64,000 bases of DNA from Helicostylum pulchrum (Eukaryota > Mucoromycota > Mucoromycetes > Mucorales > Mucoraceae): contig JAIXMO010000018.1 of NCBI GenBank assembly GCA_025677825.1, positions 454,361 to 518,360 on the forward strand, written 5' to 3'. The translations under genes and the position numbers were made by a program. Positions 45,828 through 58,382 of this stretch are shown here, piece by piece. Below the pieces are notes generated by a model. It saw only the letters and a list, made by a program, of their open reading frames with translations, ran no database searches and had not been told where the DNA came from. Positions within the stretch are counted from its first letter, which is position 1. Each line of letters opens with the position of its first letter.

Positions 45828-47203
45828 CTATTTTTTTTTATTGTTGTTAAAAAAGCTCAAAGACCATCTACTTGTTTGCTTCTTTTCTTCGACAGGTTGT
45901 TTATGATTATTATTAGTATTAACCGCTGCTGCTGCAGTGTTATTTTCTAATAATTCAATTTGTTGAATTTTTACTTGTGATGGTTCATAACCTTGCGTAG
46001 AAGCAATCTGAAACCATTCTTTAGCAACAGCTAAATCTTTTGGTACTCCCTCACCGTGAAGGAACCTTTATTGTATATGCACACGTTTTGAGTTAATTAC
46101 CATATAAAGTGAAATCATAATATACATAAAACTTACATTTCTCCTAGCATGTGTTGTGCATATGGATAAGGTGTATCAGATTGACTTGCGGCATTTTGAT
46201 AATATTCAAACGCCTTTGGATAATCTTGTCCTACTCCCCACGCGTTTCTATACATGTCACCTAAACGTGCTTGACAAAATGGTATATTGATAGCTATATT
46301 TTGCATACAACACTGATATGCCTTTTTATAATCTTGCTTTACATTTCCTTGTCCGTACATATAAACAGATGTCTCTTCTTCTAAAGCGACTGCAAACCCT
46401 TGATTAGCTGATGCACTTAGGTATTTAATCGCTTCTTGTGCATTTAGTTCAACTCCTTTCCCTTTTAAAAACAAGTGTCCCACAATATACTGACAATATT
46501 TATCATTTAAAAGTGCTCCATCTTTTGCGTACCTGAATGCTCTTATATCATCTTTAGGTACCTGTACACTACCTTCAAAGAATCCATAAGCTAAATCAAC
46601 TACTGCTTGTGTAGATCCACATTCAAATGCTCTATGAAACCAATTAATCGATTCAGAAGCTTCGTTTAAACTGTACTTGTATCTGTCTCCGTATATTCTA
46701 CCTAATTCACATCCAGCTTCGGCAATTCTTCCTTCGGTTGCAGCAAATTTTAAAGCTGCAATACCTCTATTTAAATCTTGTTCAAATCCAATACCTTTAG
46801 TGTAAAGTAACCCGGCCAAATAACAAAGTAAGGGTTCTTGTCCATCTCGATTCATATTGGCGGTCATGACATTAATAAAGTTGGAGGTACTAAGATCATC
46901 TGTTGTCACAAAGATGGGTCCGCACGATTGTAAGGCAAGTGAGAGTTGTTTATCAAATACACTGCGCGACCATATACTGGATTCTATAGGATCTTGAACA
47001 ATATGCGCGTAACCTTGCTCACTGTAAATAATACTCAGTTTGGTCTTTGCTTCTGTATCAAGATGACAGGCTTTGGAACGTAAATAATTTAAAGCTTCTA
47101 TACTCTCTGTTAATTCCGTGGCATTTTGTAATACATCTACACAGTGAATTAAACGTAATTCTTCACGGATAGATTCAAACTGTTGATGTTGTTCTGACAA
47201 CAT
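45828..47203 (-). CDS. Sel1-repeat (TPR-like) protein
   Basis: Two exons (47203 to about 46135, and about 46066-45828) give about 435 residues. There are at least six Sel1-like repeats with the A-x2-Y/L-x2-A-A-x-x-G pattern: CYLAGLLYTKGIGFEQDLNR, CELGRIYGDRYKYSLNEASE, YIVGHLFLKGKGVELNAQEA, RLGDMYRNAWGVGQDYPKAF and HMLGEMFLHGEGVPKDLAVA (the last spans the intron). The N-terminal 90 residues are helical and unassigned. The C-terminus is Asn/Lys-rich. Sel1 proteins are scaffolds, for example in chitin synthase activation or ER-associated degradation; the layout recalls Skt5/Chs4 or similar, but no specific partner is supported. Confidence 0.85.
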
Positions 47204-47424
47204 GATGAAAAAGTACTTTTATGAAAAGAAAACGAAAAAAAAGGAGACATTTTCTTTTTATCGTTAATATTCGGAGTTCACGTAAAAAAAAAAAAAACTT
47301 CCACATTTTAAATGTAAGAATGTATTTGTTTGTGTGTGTTTACAGCACTGATGATTAAAGGTTTTATTATTATTGTAAGAATTATACTAATATTACATCT
47401 TAAAAAGGATAGGAGAGGGTGCTT
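47204..47424. other. Intergenic between Sel1 and protease genes
   Basis: Upstream region of the Sel1 gene and 3' flank of the protease gene. A-run at 47285-47298. No gene. Confidence 0.5.
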
Positions 47425-50245
47425 TTAGTTCTTGAGAACAATAGGACCAGAAGTATAAACTTCCCAATCTTTCTTGGTCTTGGGGTTACCAAGTAACTTT
47501 AAAGCACTGAAACGCCAGAGATAAGTACCGGCGGGAGCAGGAATAGGGAAAGGAGAATCGGGAATAGCAGAAGGGATATAAGTACCATCCCATACGCGTT
47601 GACTATATTGGTTATCACCAGTAAGGAAATTACGACCAACGAAATCCAAGCCAGTCAAGAAAGTACCAACAGGCTTCTTGGTCTTTGCATCCAAAAGTTC
47701 AGCCTTGATGGTCTTGGAGGGAGTTAACAATCTAAGAACAGCAATAGGGAAGGAGTTGGAAACAGAACGGTCAAAGGTGAAAGTATCTTTAGGCCCATAT
47801 TGGTTACTCTTGATATCAATAATGGTAGGGAATCCAGCGTCAAAGATAGGGAGTGTCTTTTGAGAACCAACAACACCAAAGTAAGGAACCTTGATATCTT
47901 TACCGTTGGATTTTTGCTTGGAGACAACGTGAATATAACCACCATAAAAGATATGATCACGAGCATTGGTCTTGGGAGGAGTAACAGTAACAGTAATCTT
48001 CTTGGACTTACCGGCAGAGAGCTTAAAAGTCTTGGAAGAGAAACGTAATTTGGCAGCAGCAACAGTGTTTTCAGCAGGTTCAAGAGGAGTATAACCAGTG
48101 GCCTTAAAGTCATAAGGAGAGAGACCGGTAGCAACATCGTTCTTTAATTCGTAAGAGATGGTCTTTGAGCCGTGGTTAGTGATGGTAATAGTTTGAGTCT
48201 TGGCTTTGGTATTGGCACTATCCTTGAAAGAGATTTCAGCGGGAGAGACATGAGACTTTTGAGTAATGGCATCGTAGACTTGAACAAGACCAGCACCTTG
48301 ACGAACAGGAGTATCAATGTCAGAGGATTCATAAACCTTGACGGGTAAAGCGTAGTTTTGGAATTGTTCGTGGACATATTTAATAGCTTGTCTCTTCTTG
48401 TTACCTTCAGCTTGAATATATAAAGCAACGGAACCGGCAACGTAAGGAGCAGCCATAGAAGTACCCTACAAAAAGTAAAATATTAGTAAAAATATACATG
48501 TATCTTTTTTTTTTTTTACTTACAGACATGACACCCCAACTATCAAGATAACGAGGCAAAGTAGAGTAAACAGTACCACCAATACCAGCAATATTAGGCT
48601 TAAAGTTAAGCTCAGATTCGGCACCATTACTAGAGAAAGTGGAAACGGTATTACCATTGGCAATAGGGTTCAAAGAACCATCGCGGTTAAAAGTGAGAGT
48701 GACAGCACCCTTTTGAATGGCAGTAACAAGGGCCTTACCATCAGCGTTAGAGATGGAAATAACAGGGACAGGGACACCAGGGACAGAGGCAGACATAGAT
48801 CCAGCAACATTGTTATAGATAATAACACCAACGGCACCAGCCTTAGCAGCATTATTAGCCTTATCGGCGAAAGCACAAGTACCTCTTTGGATAAGAGCAA
48901 TCTTTCCCTTGACATCAGCAGAGATTTGTTCAGGAGTACAAGAATCAGCGGCGTTACCTGCAGTCTTATCAGAGATAACAACGGCTCCGTTAGCAATACT
49001 ATCTTCGCCACTGGGAGTGTAAAGGATAGGAGTCTTGATACCAGTAGCGGTAAGTTCCTTGGCAACATAAAAGTTGTTTTCAACAGAGGCAATAGAGAAA
49101 GCAGAGGTAGCGGTACTGGGTTGACCAACGGTATAGATACCTTGAGCTCCAGAGTTACCAGCAGAGATAATAACACTGACACCCTTGGATACAATCCTGT
49201 TGACAATGGCAGCTTCAGAGTCGCTAGTCTCTCCCCAAGAATTGGTTTCACCCAAACTGAGGTTAATAACGTCGGCTCCTCCATCGAAGGCCATCAAGAG
49301 ACCCTTGATAACTACATCATTGGTTACTTCGCCATCACAACCGAAAACTCTGTACATGGCAAGGTTTGCTTCAGGTGCGACACCGGTAAAGTTCTAAAAT
49401 TTTTGTATCTTTAGCACCTTTTTTTTAAAAAAAAACCATTCGTTTTTCTTTACTTACTGTGGCAGCATCGAAACCAGCAATAATACCAGAAACGTGAGTA
49501 CCGTGACCAGAAGCACCAGAAGCAGCACCACACTTATCAAGTGGATCACTATCGGGTCTAGGAGTATTGGCACCAGTATAGGCATCACCGACTAAATCGT
49601 AACCTTTAGTTACCTTGAAACCTTTACCGAAACCACCTCCCAAAGCAGGATGTAAATAATCAATACCTAATTACAAATTATTTAGATTTTCAAAACAAAA
49701 CTTTTTTTTTAATTAGATTCAGGAAACTTACCAGTATCAAGTACGGCTACAAGGATACCTTTACCCTTCTTCTTGAGTTCTTTATGAACCTTGTCAACTT
49801 GAGTCATAGCATGAGGTATTACGGAAGCGGCAGCAGCAGCTCTCTTTGACTTCTTCTTCTTTTCAATAATAACTTCAGGACGTTTTATAAGACGAACAGG
49901 TGAAACGGATTGAACATCAGATCGGTCAAGAATAGATTTTAAAGCAGAGGCATGAACAGACTCATCAGTGGTATCCAAGTTAATTGAAACACCGTTGAAG
50001 AATTCATGAGAGTACTTTTGAGTGACCTTGAGATCTGCTTCCTTGGGAATGGATTGGGCAAAAGATGCACTTGCGCTCTTTTCTTTACCGGAGAAACTAA
50101 CAATGTATCGACCAGGAATAATGTTGGTGGATCCCTTGTTGTATTTTGGGTGGTTGATAGTGATGGCATCAGCTGTCATGACAAAGACGGCTAAACAGAC
50201 ACCTGCTACCACAATTGGGAAATATGTGAATGAGGATTTTTTCAT
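47425..50245 (-). CDS. Secreted subtilisin-like serine protease (S8)
   Basis: A secreted endopeptidase of about 890 residues in four exons. Order: signal peptide (FPIVVAGVCLAVFVMTADA), I9-type propeptide (NIIPGRYIVSFSGKEKSASA), then the catalytic domain. The Asp site is LVAVLDTGIDYLHPALGGG, formed across an intron. The His site is SGHGTHVSGIIAG, the oxyanion Asn is VIISAGNSGAQG, and the Ser site is GTSMAAPYVAGS at the start of the last exon. A PA insert (KGKIALIQRGTCAFADKANN) lies between Asn and Ser, and a Fn3-like C-terminal domain follows. The KKKKSKR before the catalytic domain may be a propeptide processing site. Architecture matches minor extracellular proteases of the Vpr/pyrolysin type. 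Secretion is inferred from the leader. Confidence 0.95.
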
Positions 50246-51534
50246 TTTTTAAATTAGTTTATCGAGTAAGATAAAAAGAAGGAAGGAAAGGGGAGGAAAG
50301 GATAGCGATTGGGGAGAAGGAAGAAAGTAAAGTTGAAGTTAATAAAAAAAAGAAGAAGAAAAAGCTGACTATATATATGTTTTTTTTTTTGCTCGAGACT
50401 TTATGCTTTTTCGCACAATATTGTATACATAAGTTGCAATCTCTTTGTGTAATGATAAAGTAGAAACATATAATGCAAAAATTGCTTTTGAAAAAAAAAA
50501 ATCCCGGTTTAAATAAAATATACGATATAAACGTAGTCAATGCACATGTTTTAAAACACTGTCTTTTGGGTAAAGTAACCAAGTTTAGGAAGAAAGTCCT
50601 ATAATGGTAGGAATTTATAGTATTTGTCATACTACGTTTATGTTGTACACCCATAAATGAAATATATATCAAATTTTCAAACGACGAGTGAGCTCAATCT
50701 TTTTTTTTTAAGATTAACTTACCAGGTCGATCTTTCCCTTCTCTCAAAGCAACGTAAACACACTCAACTTAATTTGGAACGGATTACTTGAATTAGACGT
50801 AAACTTCCAATATTGGTCAAAATGGTTTTCTTTTATCACGAGAAGTTATGAGTTTTAAAATATATAGTGGATTCCCATTTTCTAAAACACATATATTCGC
50901 CAATCAAGGTATGCTAAAAATATTACACCTTGGATTAAAAAAGCTTTTAACTAATTTTAAATTTATAAAAGCCGTGTAACTTTATTAAAAACGTTATAGA
51001 CTATTTTCTTCTTGTAACGGATTTCTGTTTTTTCTCTCTCTTCAAGATTAAAACTCGTGTAAGTATATGCAGAAGACTAGCATTTTGTACCTATTGTTGC
51101 GTCGTACTGTATTTATAGATTATTATTACTACAGCTTACTAGGCATTTTTTTTTTAAAAAAAAAGTAACCTTTAGAATGCGGAAAAAAGGGACAAATTAC
51201 GAGTGATGCTAGTTGTGCCTTCATATCTATATCATTAATATTATATACCCAGAACATGTTTATGGTTTCCTTGTACACTTTTTGTTCTACACTCGATCAT
51301 GAAACTGGTATCACCTCCTCCAACTTTTTAATACCCAGCAAAAAAAAAAAAAAAAGTTCATAAAATTAATTATAGCTACAGGGCCTATTCATTTTACTAT
51401 TATACATAGTAAGTTAGTTATTTGGGTATATAAATTAAGAGAAAATTGATTTAAAGGTGCAAAGTTTTTATTGTATTGTAAAATAATTCTTCGGGTTATT
51501 GAAGGCTAGACAGTGGCGCATATAGTCCGCTTAC
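50246..51534. other. Gene-free stretch
   Basis: Protease upstream region (CT-rich on the minus strand, 50262-50380), then AT-rich sequence without a supportable gene. A TTTTTTTTTAAAAAAAAA self-complementary run lies at 51148-51165. Confidence 0.45.
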
Positions 51535-52130
51535 TTAATTAGGATATATATGTTTGGAGATGATGGTAAGAAAAGGGTTCACAAGATAAAGATCAGCATA
51601 TAATTCTATAAAATAATATTGATTTATTAGGCTCTTAGAATCAATGAATGCGAATACCATAGTCGATTGTATAAACAAATAAACACTTACCAAGGGCCTG
51701 AAATAAAGGAATTTTGACATCTTCTGAATCTTCCGTGTAGCTAGAGAGAACATTATCAAGTTGTATGATAACGTTTAAAACCAGCTTTTTCCTGTCAGAA
51801 TAGTATTTCGTGATCGTCAAGTTTCGTGAAAACTCGCCACTACCATGGTTGGGTGAGTTTTTTTAGAGACTGACAGAGAAAACGAAGGTCAATCCTAAAC
51901 TTGTATTTGCATCCTACAGACTCTGTATTACCCTTAGATGAAATACCATATTAAACTTGCTTCTGAAATGTATGTTTGTAGACATACCAATGTGTCCACA
52001 CGTCGTCTTGATGAATAGGTTTTTGAGCAAAGGGCCCCAGAAGTAAAACAAAGAGACACTTAAACCATCTAGCATTATGCCATCATTATCGGTAATCTAA
52101 AAAGAAAGATCCTGCTGTTAGTAAAGTTGT
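51535..52130 (-). pseudogene. Family-M C-terminal fragment, copy of 62544-62930
   Basis: Minus-strand peptide pieces NHGSGEFSRNLTITKYYSD, KKLVLNVIIQLDNVLSSY and SEDVKIPLFQALG, followed by a GT donor and IDSKSLINQYYFIELYADLY. Each has a counterpart at 62930-62544. Frame breaks (the N-terminal piece does not continue upstream) indicate decay. Confidence 0.55.
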
Positions 52131-52688
52131 CGCATGAGCTTACATGAAATAGTATAAAGCTATACAAACAAGAAATTTACCTCTGGTTGTTCGGCAAAAA
52201 GGTATAGTAAATGTTAAGTTTTGTTATCAGAAAGAATTGAAAAGATTAGTATTAATTTAACTAGATTACTTTTGCATGGCACATACCTGTTCGGCGAACG
52301 ATTTATAGTTATTTACTTGATATTTGTAAAGTTAGTAGTGCTTTCTCTTTGGAAACTTCCTGGTACTCCTCCATTTACACCTCTAACGTATTTTTTCAAA
52401 GTATCCGTTTGTACCGGCACCACCATATCATAGGAAAGCTCTTTTTGAAATACATAAACATTTAATTACATAAAAGGTACTTGTACACCGATTCATTGTT
52501 TTTTAAAAAAAGAAATAAGGACGGAACAAATAGGCCAATTTAAGCATGATAAAAAGGAGGGTTTATTTAAACATGATAAAAAGACGGATTTATTGAATCA
52601 TTATAATATATTATGCTTCTCACGTACTCATACTTACGCTATTAAAAAAATCGTTTTTATATTTAAAGCACCTGTTATTGTTGGACGT
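52131..52688. other. Gene-free stretch
   Basis: No supportable gene. A duplicated word ATGATAAAAAG(G/A)...TTTATT occurs at 52544-52595. Confidence 0.4.
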
Positions 52689-52756
52689 GCGCCAAAAAAT
52701 TACGTAATAAATTGAGACGCGTATTCTACATCTCAATTTTTTTAATTTTTTGGCGC
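52689..52756. repeat. Inverted repeat with 13-base loop
   Basis: GCGCCAAAAAATTA at 52689 and TAATTTTTTGGCGC ending at 52756 are exact reverse complements. Inner parts AAATTGAGA and TCTCAATTT also pair, leaving a 13-base loop at 52718-52730. It could be a hairpin RNA, a terminator-like fold or a small palindromic insertion. Confidence 0.9.
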
Positions 52757-55080
52757 GGAAAAAAAATCCTGTATTATCAAAATAATCTACTATCTATCTT
52801 GTTCGGTAGTTGCAACAGAATATTATACAAATAGCCCGGTATTTGCATTTATAAATGACAATTCATGCTGTAAACAATCTCACACGGCATACAAACTGAT
52901 TTGTGTAACTAAAGATCGATTTAAACAACACAAAATGGTTACAAGTAGAGAACTTGGTGCACATGTCTAAAAATCTCTATTTGTAAAAAAGAGGAGACCA
53001 AATTTAGAAAGAAAGTCTACAAATAGCAATTGACTTTTTTATTTTTTATTTTTGCATGACCATAATGTAATCTCAATATTTTAATCGTTTAGTTGACGAT
53101 TTTTTTATTACAAAAAAAATATATATTTTAATGTTAGACAATTGGTAAAAAATAGTAAGAAAATTTTTACTGGATAAACTCGTTCAGATAGCTAAAGTAC
53201 TGAATCGAATAGGTTTTATTGTATTCATCTAAATAAAAGGTAACAAATTAAGGTATCGATCTTCCTTTTTTTTTTGAAAGCGCGAAAGTAGCATATTTAT
53301 GCAAGTTAATTTAGTATGCATATAATGAATGTTTCTAATAGTATGTATAAATCTCGCTTTTATAGAAGAGTGAGAGATTGGTGGAAGATGAGTAGTATCA
53401 TAGCGTATTCTGTGACCGAAAATTGTATTGTACAAAAGTTAGCCATACATATATTTGAAGATGGCGTTAATTCGCACGCATCAAAAGATTTCTAATTCTT
53501 TTATTTACCAAATATTCCTTTACCCAGAGATTTTTACTGCTTATAGTTTTTTGGTGTAATATTTGGTACATATATATAAAGTGCGGAATAAAGGAAGTGA
53601 CATTATTACTTATATGTACTTAACTTTTATTTTTCTATTTAGAAAGAGAGAGAAGGATATATAATAGCTCATATATGTTGTGTTTATATTGATCCGTTGT
53701 TATAGTTAATTGGGCGAAGGAAATAAAATAATTAAAGAACAAGATGTATCTGTACCTAATAAACGTTGTATCGTATATTTGAGTAATACAGAATGCATGG
53801 TAATACCAAATATTTACTCTGCATATCCGATAAATCTTGAATGTTAATTAATATAATGTTATTTTTTTCGGTAAGGATTTTATTAGCTGATAAAAAGATA
53901 GAGATTTTAAATGAAGCACAAACTCTAAAAAGTAAAACGTTTACACACACACATCTAAGTCTAGATAGTTACCTATATTTTTTTAGAGAAAAAGACAGTT
54001 GAGAAACATTCTTAACTGTATGTTCCTGTGTAGCAGATATACTTTCCTCTGTCCCTTTGAGGAAAAACAAGAAAACGATGGTGTTATTCATGGAAAGTTA
54101 TTCTATATTTGACTTTTTCGAACTGTGTTTATGTGTTCAGTAACCATCTTGTGTTAAAGTAACTGCTACTGAATTCACTTTTAACTCAAGATACAATTGA
54201 GTATTTGCTGACAGAATCATTAAATGAATATGAAAAAAGTCGAACTCTGTCATACCGTAGGTAAAAGCTTCTGTTTTTTATGCTTAATTATGAAAATATT
54301 GACAAACTTCGCTTAAAAAAATAAACATCTGCTCTTACTACACGTATTTTTTTTATAATAAGAAATATGATTGCTTTTATATTCTTTTTTGTTAAATACT
54401 ATGATCTTTAATCTTTATCTTCAAGTTTTTTAGAGGCCATGATGATGGGATTAGAAGACTGATGTAAATATGAACTGGAAATAAGATAAATTTTTAAATG
54501 AAGTCGGATTTTCTTTATAGAAAAAATTAGTAAACTTTACTATCATTTTTATAGCGAAGTAATAAATGTCTTTTTTGCTTATTGACACGAACAAAAATAA
54601 TTATAAAAACATAGTTCAACATTTGACATTGTTTGTCAATGTATATTTTTTTTTGACACAGGGAATCGCAATCCATATTATTTCCAATGTTTTTTTTACT
54701 CACGCATCTATAGACGACCAAGTAGGATTTTCGTGTTGAAAATTTGGTAGTAACTCGCGGCCTGGTATTGTTATCGTTGAAGACTCGATGAACGAACAGT
54801 ACTTCTTTATGATCTCGTCAGCGAGGCAAACATGACATCTTGATTATTTCTTTTATCATTTTTAGGCAATATCCGATTAAGGCACATCTGGATTAGAAGT
54901 AAATATGTGACATTTTCCCTGGAAACTCCTATTCCCGTACACAATTAAAAAAAAACTTGGTTAGAATTTGGGTACGCGTTCTATTTACACGCTCCGAAAA
55001 GAAAGCGTGGCGTATTAATTTTTTACGTAGTTACCTTTGAAAAAAATCCCAATATGTGTGCGGTATTACAGTCGGTTGGA
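52757..55080. other. Gene-free AT-rich region
   Basis: Over 2.3 kb without a supportable gene. Short minus frames (53229-53435, 53756-53950, 54527-54721) lack domain features and splice context. Near 54960-55035 a segment (TTCTATTTACACGCTC, then ACGTAGTTACC) resembles 16455-16515. Confidence 0.45.
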
Positions 55081-55089
55081 GAATATCTG

Positions 55090-55330
55090 AGAAAGAAGTG
55101 CTCTTATGCAAGGCGGTTGATTTGAAGTGTATACGTTTGTAAGGGTACAAAGAAAACAAAAAAGCTAAAAGCAGAGCAATAAAAGAATAAGATATAGGCT
55201 TACTTAAAAGATGAACATATATATAAAATACTTACTGGTATGCATAGTTAATAAAAAATGAAGAAGAGAGTTCATAATAAAATAGGGGGCTTATTTGCTC
55301 AAATGATCTATTTAATTATTTTGACGTAAA
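55090..55330 (-). repeat. Truncated family-M 5' copy
   Basis: The downstream half resembles 22270-22550 and 38970-39260: CTTATGCAAGGCGGTTGATTT matches the first-exon region, and 55281-55320 carries a weak motif copy (AATGATCTATTTAATTATTTT). No coding continues beyond it. Confidence 0.45.
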
Positions 55331-55354
55331 TGTTGTTACAACTTTTTCTTTAAT

Positions 55355-55495
55355 ACCGTTTCAACTTGTTTAAAGCAAGAAGCTAAAAAAAAAACGCTGT
55401 GACGTTTTTGTCAACCTGTTTAACTTTTTGTTGTTCTTTGAGGTATTTTTATTAAGGATATCATTAAGCCAGTGATGATTATATTTAAAAGAGAG
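55355..55495 (+). repeat. Short dispersed repeat, copy 2
   Basis: 55360-55405 matches 23148-23195 almost exactly. 55410-55490 (GGTATTTTTATTAAGGATATC and following) matches 29840-29890, so this copy joins sequences seen separately elsewhere. Confidence 0.7.
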
Positions 55496-55564
55496 GGATC
55501 GCTAATCATGACGTAATTTATTTAAAAACATAAAGCTCGAGAGCAAAGAAGTATTCCTTTTTGT

Positions 55565-58351
55565 TTAAAACCGTTTTAAAGTCATTGGTTCTCCCACTTG
55601 CAAAAAATTAGGTATGTTTACATCTTTATCCAGTGTTGTTACTGAAAGTTTAAGCGAAGAGCAATAACCTAGGTACTCTACAGATACCATGATGGGTAGA
55701 TTACCATTTTCTACTCTACTTTTTTTAAAGTAAATAATACGACTATAAATAGTTTCATAGACTGTATCAAATAAATCAAACTGTTCATACTCTAAGTCTT
55801 TAAACTCTTTCAGTTTCTGAATACCTATTTAAAAAAAGGTTTTAACTAGCCATACTTAATTATAATTTGATGCCTAAAAAATAAAGTACCTATATTGATT
55901 TTTCTGGGATGTGAATCTTGATCTGTTATAAAGTAAAATATTTTATTTGATCGCGTATTACTAATAACACGACCTTTTTTCAATAGAGAAAAAGCAATAT
56001 CATTTTTAGTCTCATAACTTTCTGTATCCACACTTTGACTTGCATAAAACTTTGTTGCTCCAACTGGAGTATACCCTATAGAAAATGAATAATCATTGCT
56101 AAATACGTGATGTAAAGTACCCCTTTGAAATGCTTTATAAAGTAATGGTTGTTGGTTAAGAGTTGGACGTAAAATCGTATGAGGTAATTCTGGTACAGTG
56201 AAAAAAGTTGTTTCAATTCCTTGATCGTGATTAAAATCCTCAATTTCTTCTTTAAACATTTTTGCCAATGTATCTTGTAATTGTGTGCTACGATTAAAAT
56301 GTATCAGCTTGAAAAGGTACTTAATTTGTGGGTAGTTTCCAAAGATGTCCTTGTTTATTAACGAAGCCGATATAATACAAGTAATATCTTGCAAGACTGG
56401 TCTAAACGAAACCTCGAGTATATCATAGACTGTTAAAGAAGCTTTACAGCTACAAGTTTTGGTTAAATGTATACCGATTTTTTCTTTGCTTTTTGTGGTC
56501 GGATCATCACCTAGAATCTATAGTAAACGTATGAGAAAATATTAAAATACAAGAATACCCCTTATATACTTCTTACATTATTAGAAATGTAGCACCTAAG
56601 ATTTTTCATGAATTCATTTTTTGTCTTTAGTGAAAGTAGTTCCAAAGTAACACTATCATTACATGTAATGTGTTCTTTACATGGTTGAATTAATTGATTA
56701 TTATGTGTAATATTGTTCCACATATTTAAACAAAGATTGTCGTATATATTCTGTATATAAAGTATTTCGTCATGAAAGATGATTGCTTCCAGCTGTTCTT
56801 CGGGACTTGAGCCCGCTACTACTTGGTGCAAAGTTAACTGTACATGGTCTTCGTGTAATTGAGCTAGTACAAAGTAAGACTTGAGCGGAAATTCTAGCTT
56901 TAAATACTGTTGAATAAAAGGCAGTAGCTCCTCTCCTTGTGTAATAATTCTTAATTTCTGAAATTCATCATCCTTCTGTACGAGGCCACTCGCAAATATA
57001 ATATTTTCAAAATCTTTTTTGGTTCCAATTACATTATCCAGTAGCACTTTTTCTATAGAAACTACGTATCCAGTTTTCATACCCTCATACTTCAAATGAA
57101 CAGGTAGCTTTCTTGATACTATTTCTTTCAAGTAGACCATATACATACCCAAAAATGCTTTAATATATTTTCGTTGTTTGACCGATACCAATATACCTTC
57201 AGAAAATGATAATAATTTCTGGATAGAACCGCCTCTTTTAAGTATAGATTCTTTGACGTAATCCTTATAAGTCCGTAGGAATGCCTTGTAATAATCTCGT
57301 CGTCTGAGTGCAACTGATGTCTCATTTTCAACACAGTTTCCATTTAGTATAGCTTCTATTTCATGCATGACTTCTTTTTTAACTGGTGCATCATTATCGG
57401 CAGAAAAAAAGATTAAATCATCTAACAAGTAAGTTTCTGCAAAAGGAATAAATCTAAATAAATGAATATTAACTAACTACTACTTTATTATTATTGTTAC
57501 TACTTATAATAATAATTATAAACTTACCGATCTTTTACGTTTAAGGTTGTTTCATTTAAAATATCATAAAAATAATCTAGCGAAGGTAAACTAAAAAGAA
57601 AAAGTATCAGTTTGATGAAGCGACATTAGGACTTTTTTTAAACATCTTTATCTCACCATTTTCCTGCTATAAAGTAATCATGATCTAATATCTCTTTTAC
57701 TAATCCATCATCATTCAAAATAGAGCATGACAATAAAGTAGACTTGTATGAAATGTCTATTTTATAATTTCAAACGTTAGTAAGATAATACCAAGTTGAA
57801 AAAGAAAATATTGTTTGAGCTCACCAATATTTATTATGACATTTGGTCTAGCATTAAAGCACATGGATGAAAAAGTAGAATCCTCTGTAGGTACAATACG
57901 TGGTTTACAGTATATGTCTGAATTCTGAACGTTTTCAATAACGCCTAAGCTAGCTCCTGATACAATATCACCTAATGATATAGGATTTAAATTTAACCGA
58001 GGATCAACTACCATAGTCTTGGAGTTTAAAGCAATCCTACTATGTTCCAACATTATTTTTAACCAAGAAATCAAAGAAGAGTTACGTAACGCTTGAGAAT
58101 GAATGTATGTCAAACTGGAAGAATATGAATCATGTAATACTAAAAATTCGTACTTTTTCACACAATTGTTTGAAATTAAATTCCTTAGGCTTTCTAAAAG
58201 TGGTTTGCTTATTTCTTCACATAATTCAAAAAGGCCAACGGATCGTATATATGCTTTTTGGGTTTCGTTTAATCTCCACCTTCTTTTACCGAGAGTGCCG
58301 TTTACCGCTAATATAGTGTATTTATCATCTTTGTTATCATCATCATCCTCG

Positions 58352-58382
<31 letters not shown>

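Noticed and set aside
47724..48137. 137-codon minus frame, second phase
   Set aside because: Overlaps the protease C-terminal exon in another phase; Leu/Pro-rich shadow.
48713..49414. 233-codon plus-strand open frame
   Set aside because: It is antisense to the subtilase catalytic exon. The minus frame has catalytic motifs and splice borders; this frame is a codon-bias shadow.
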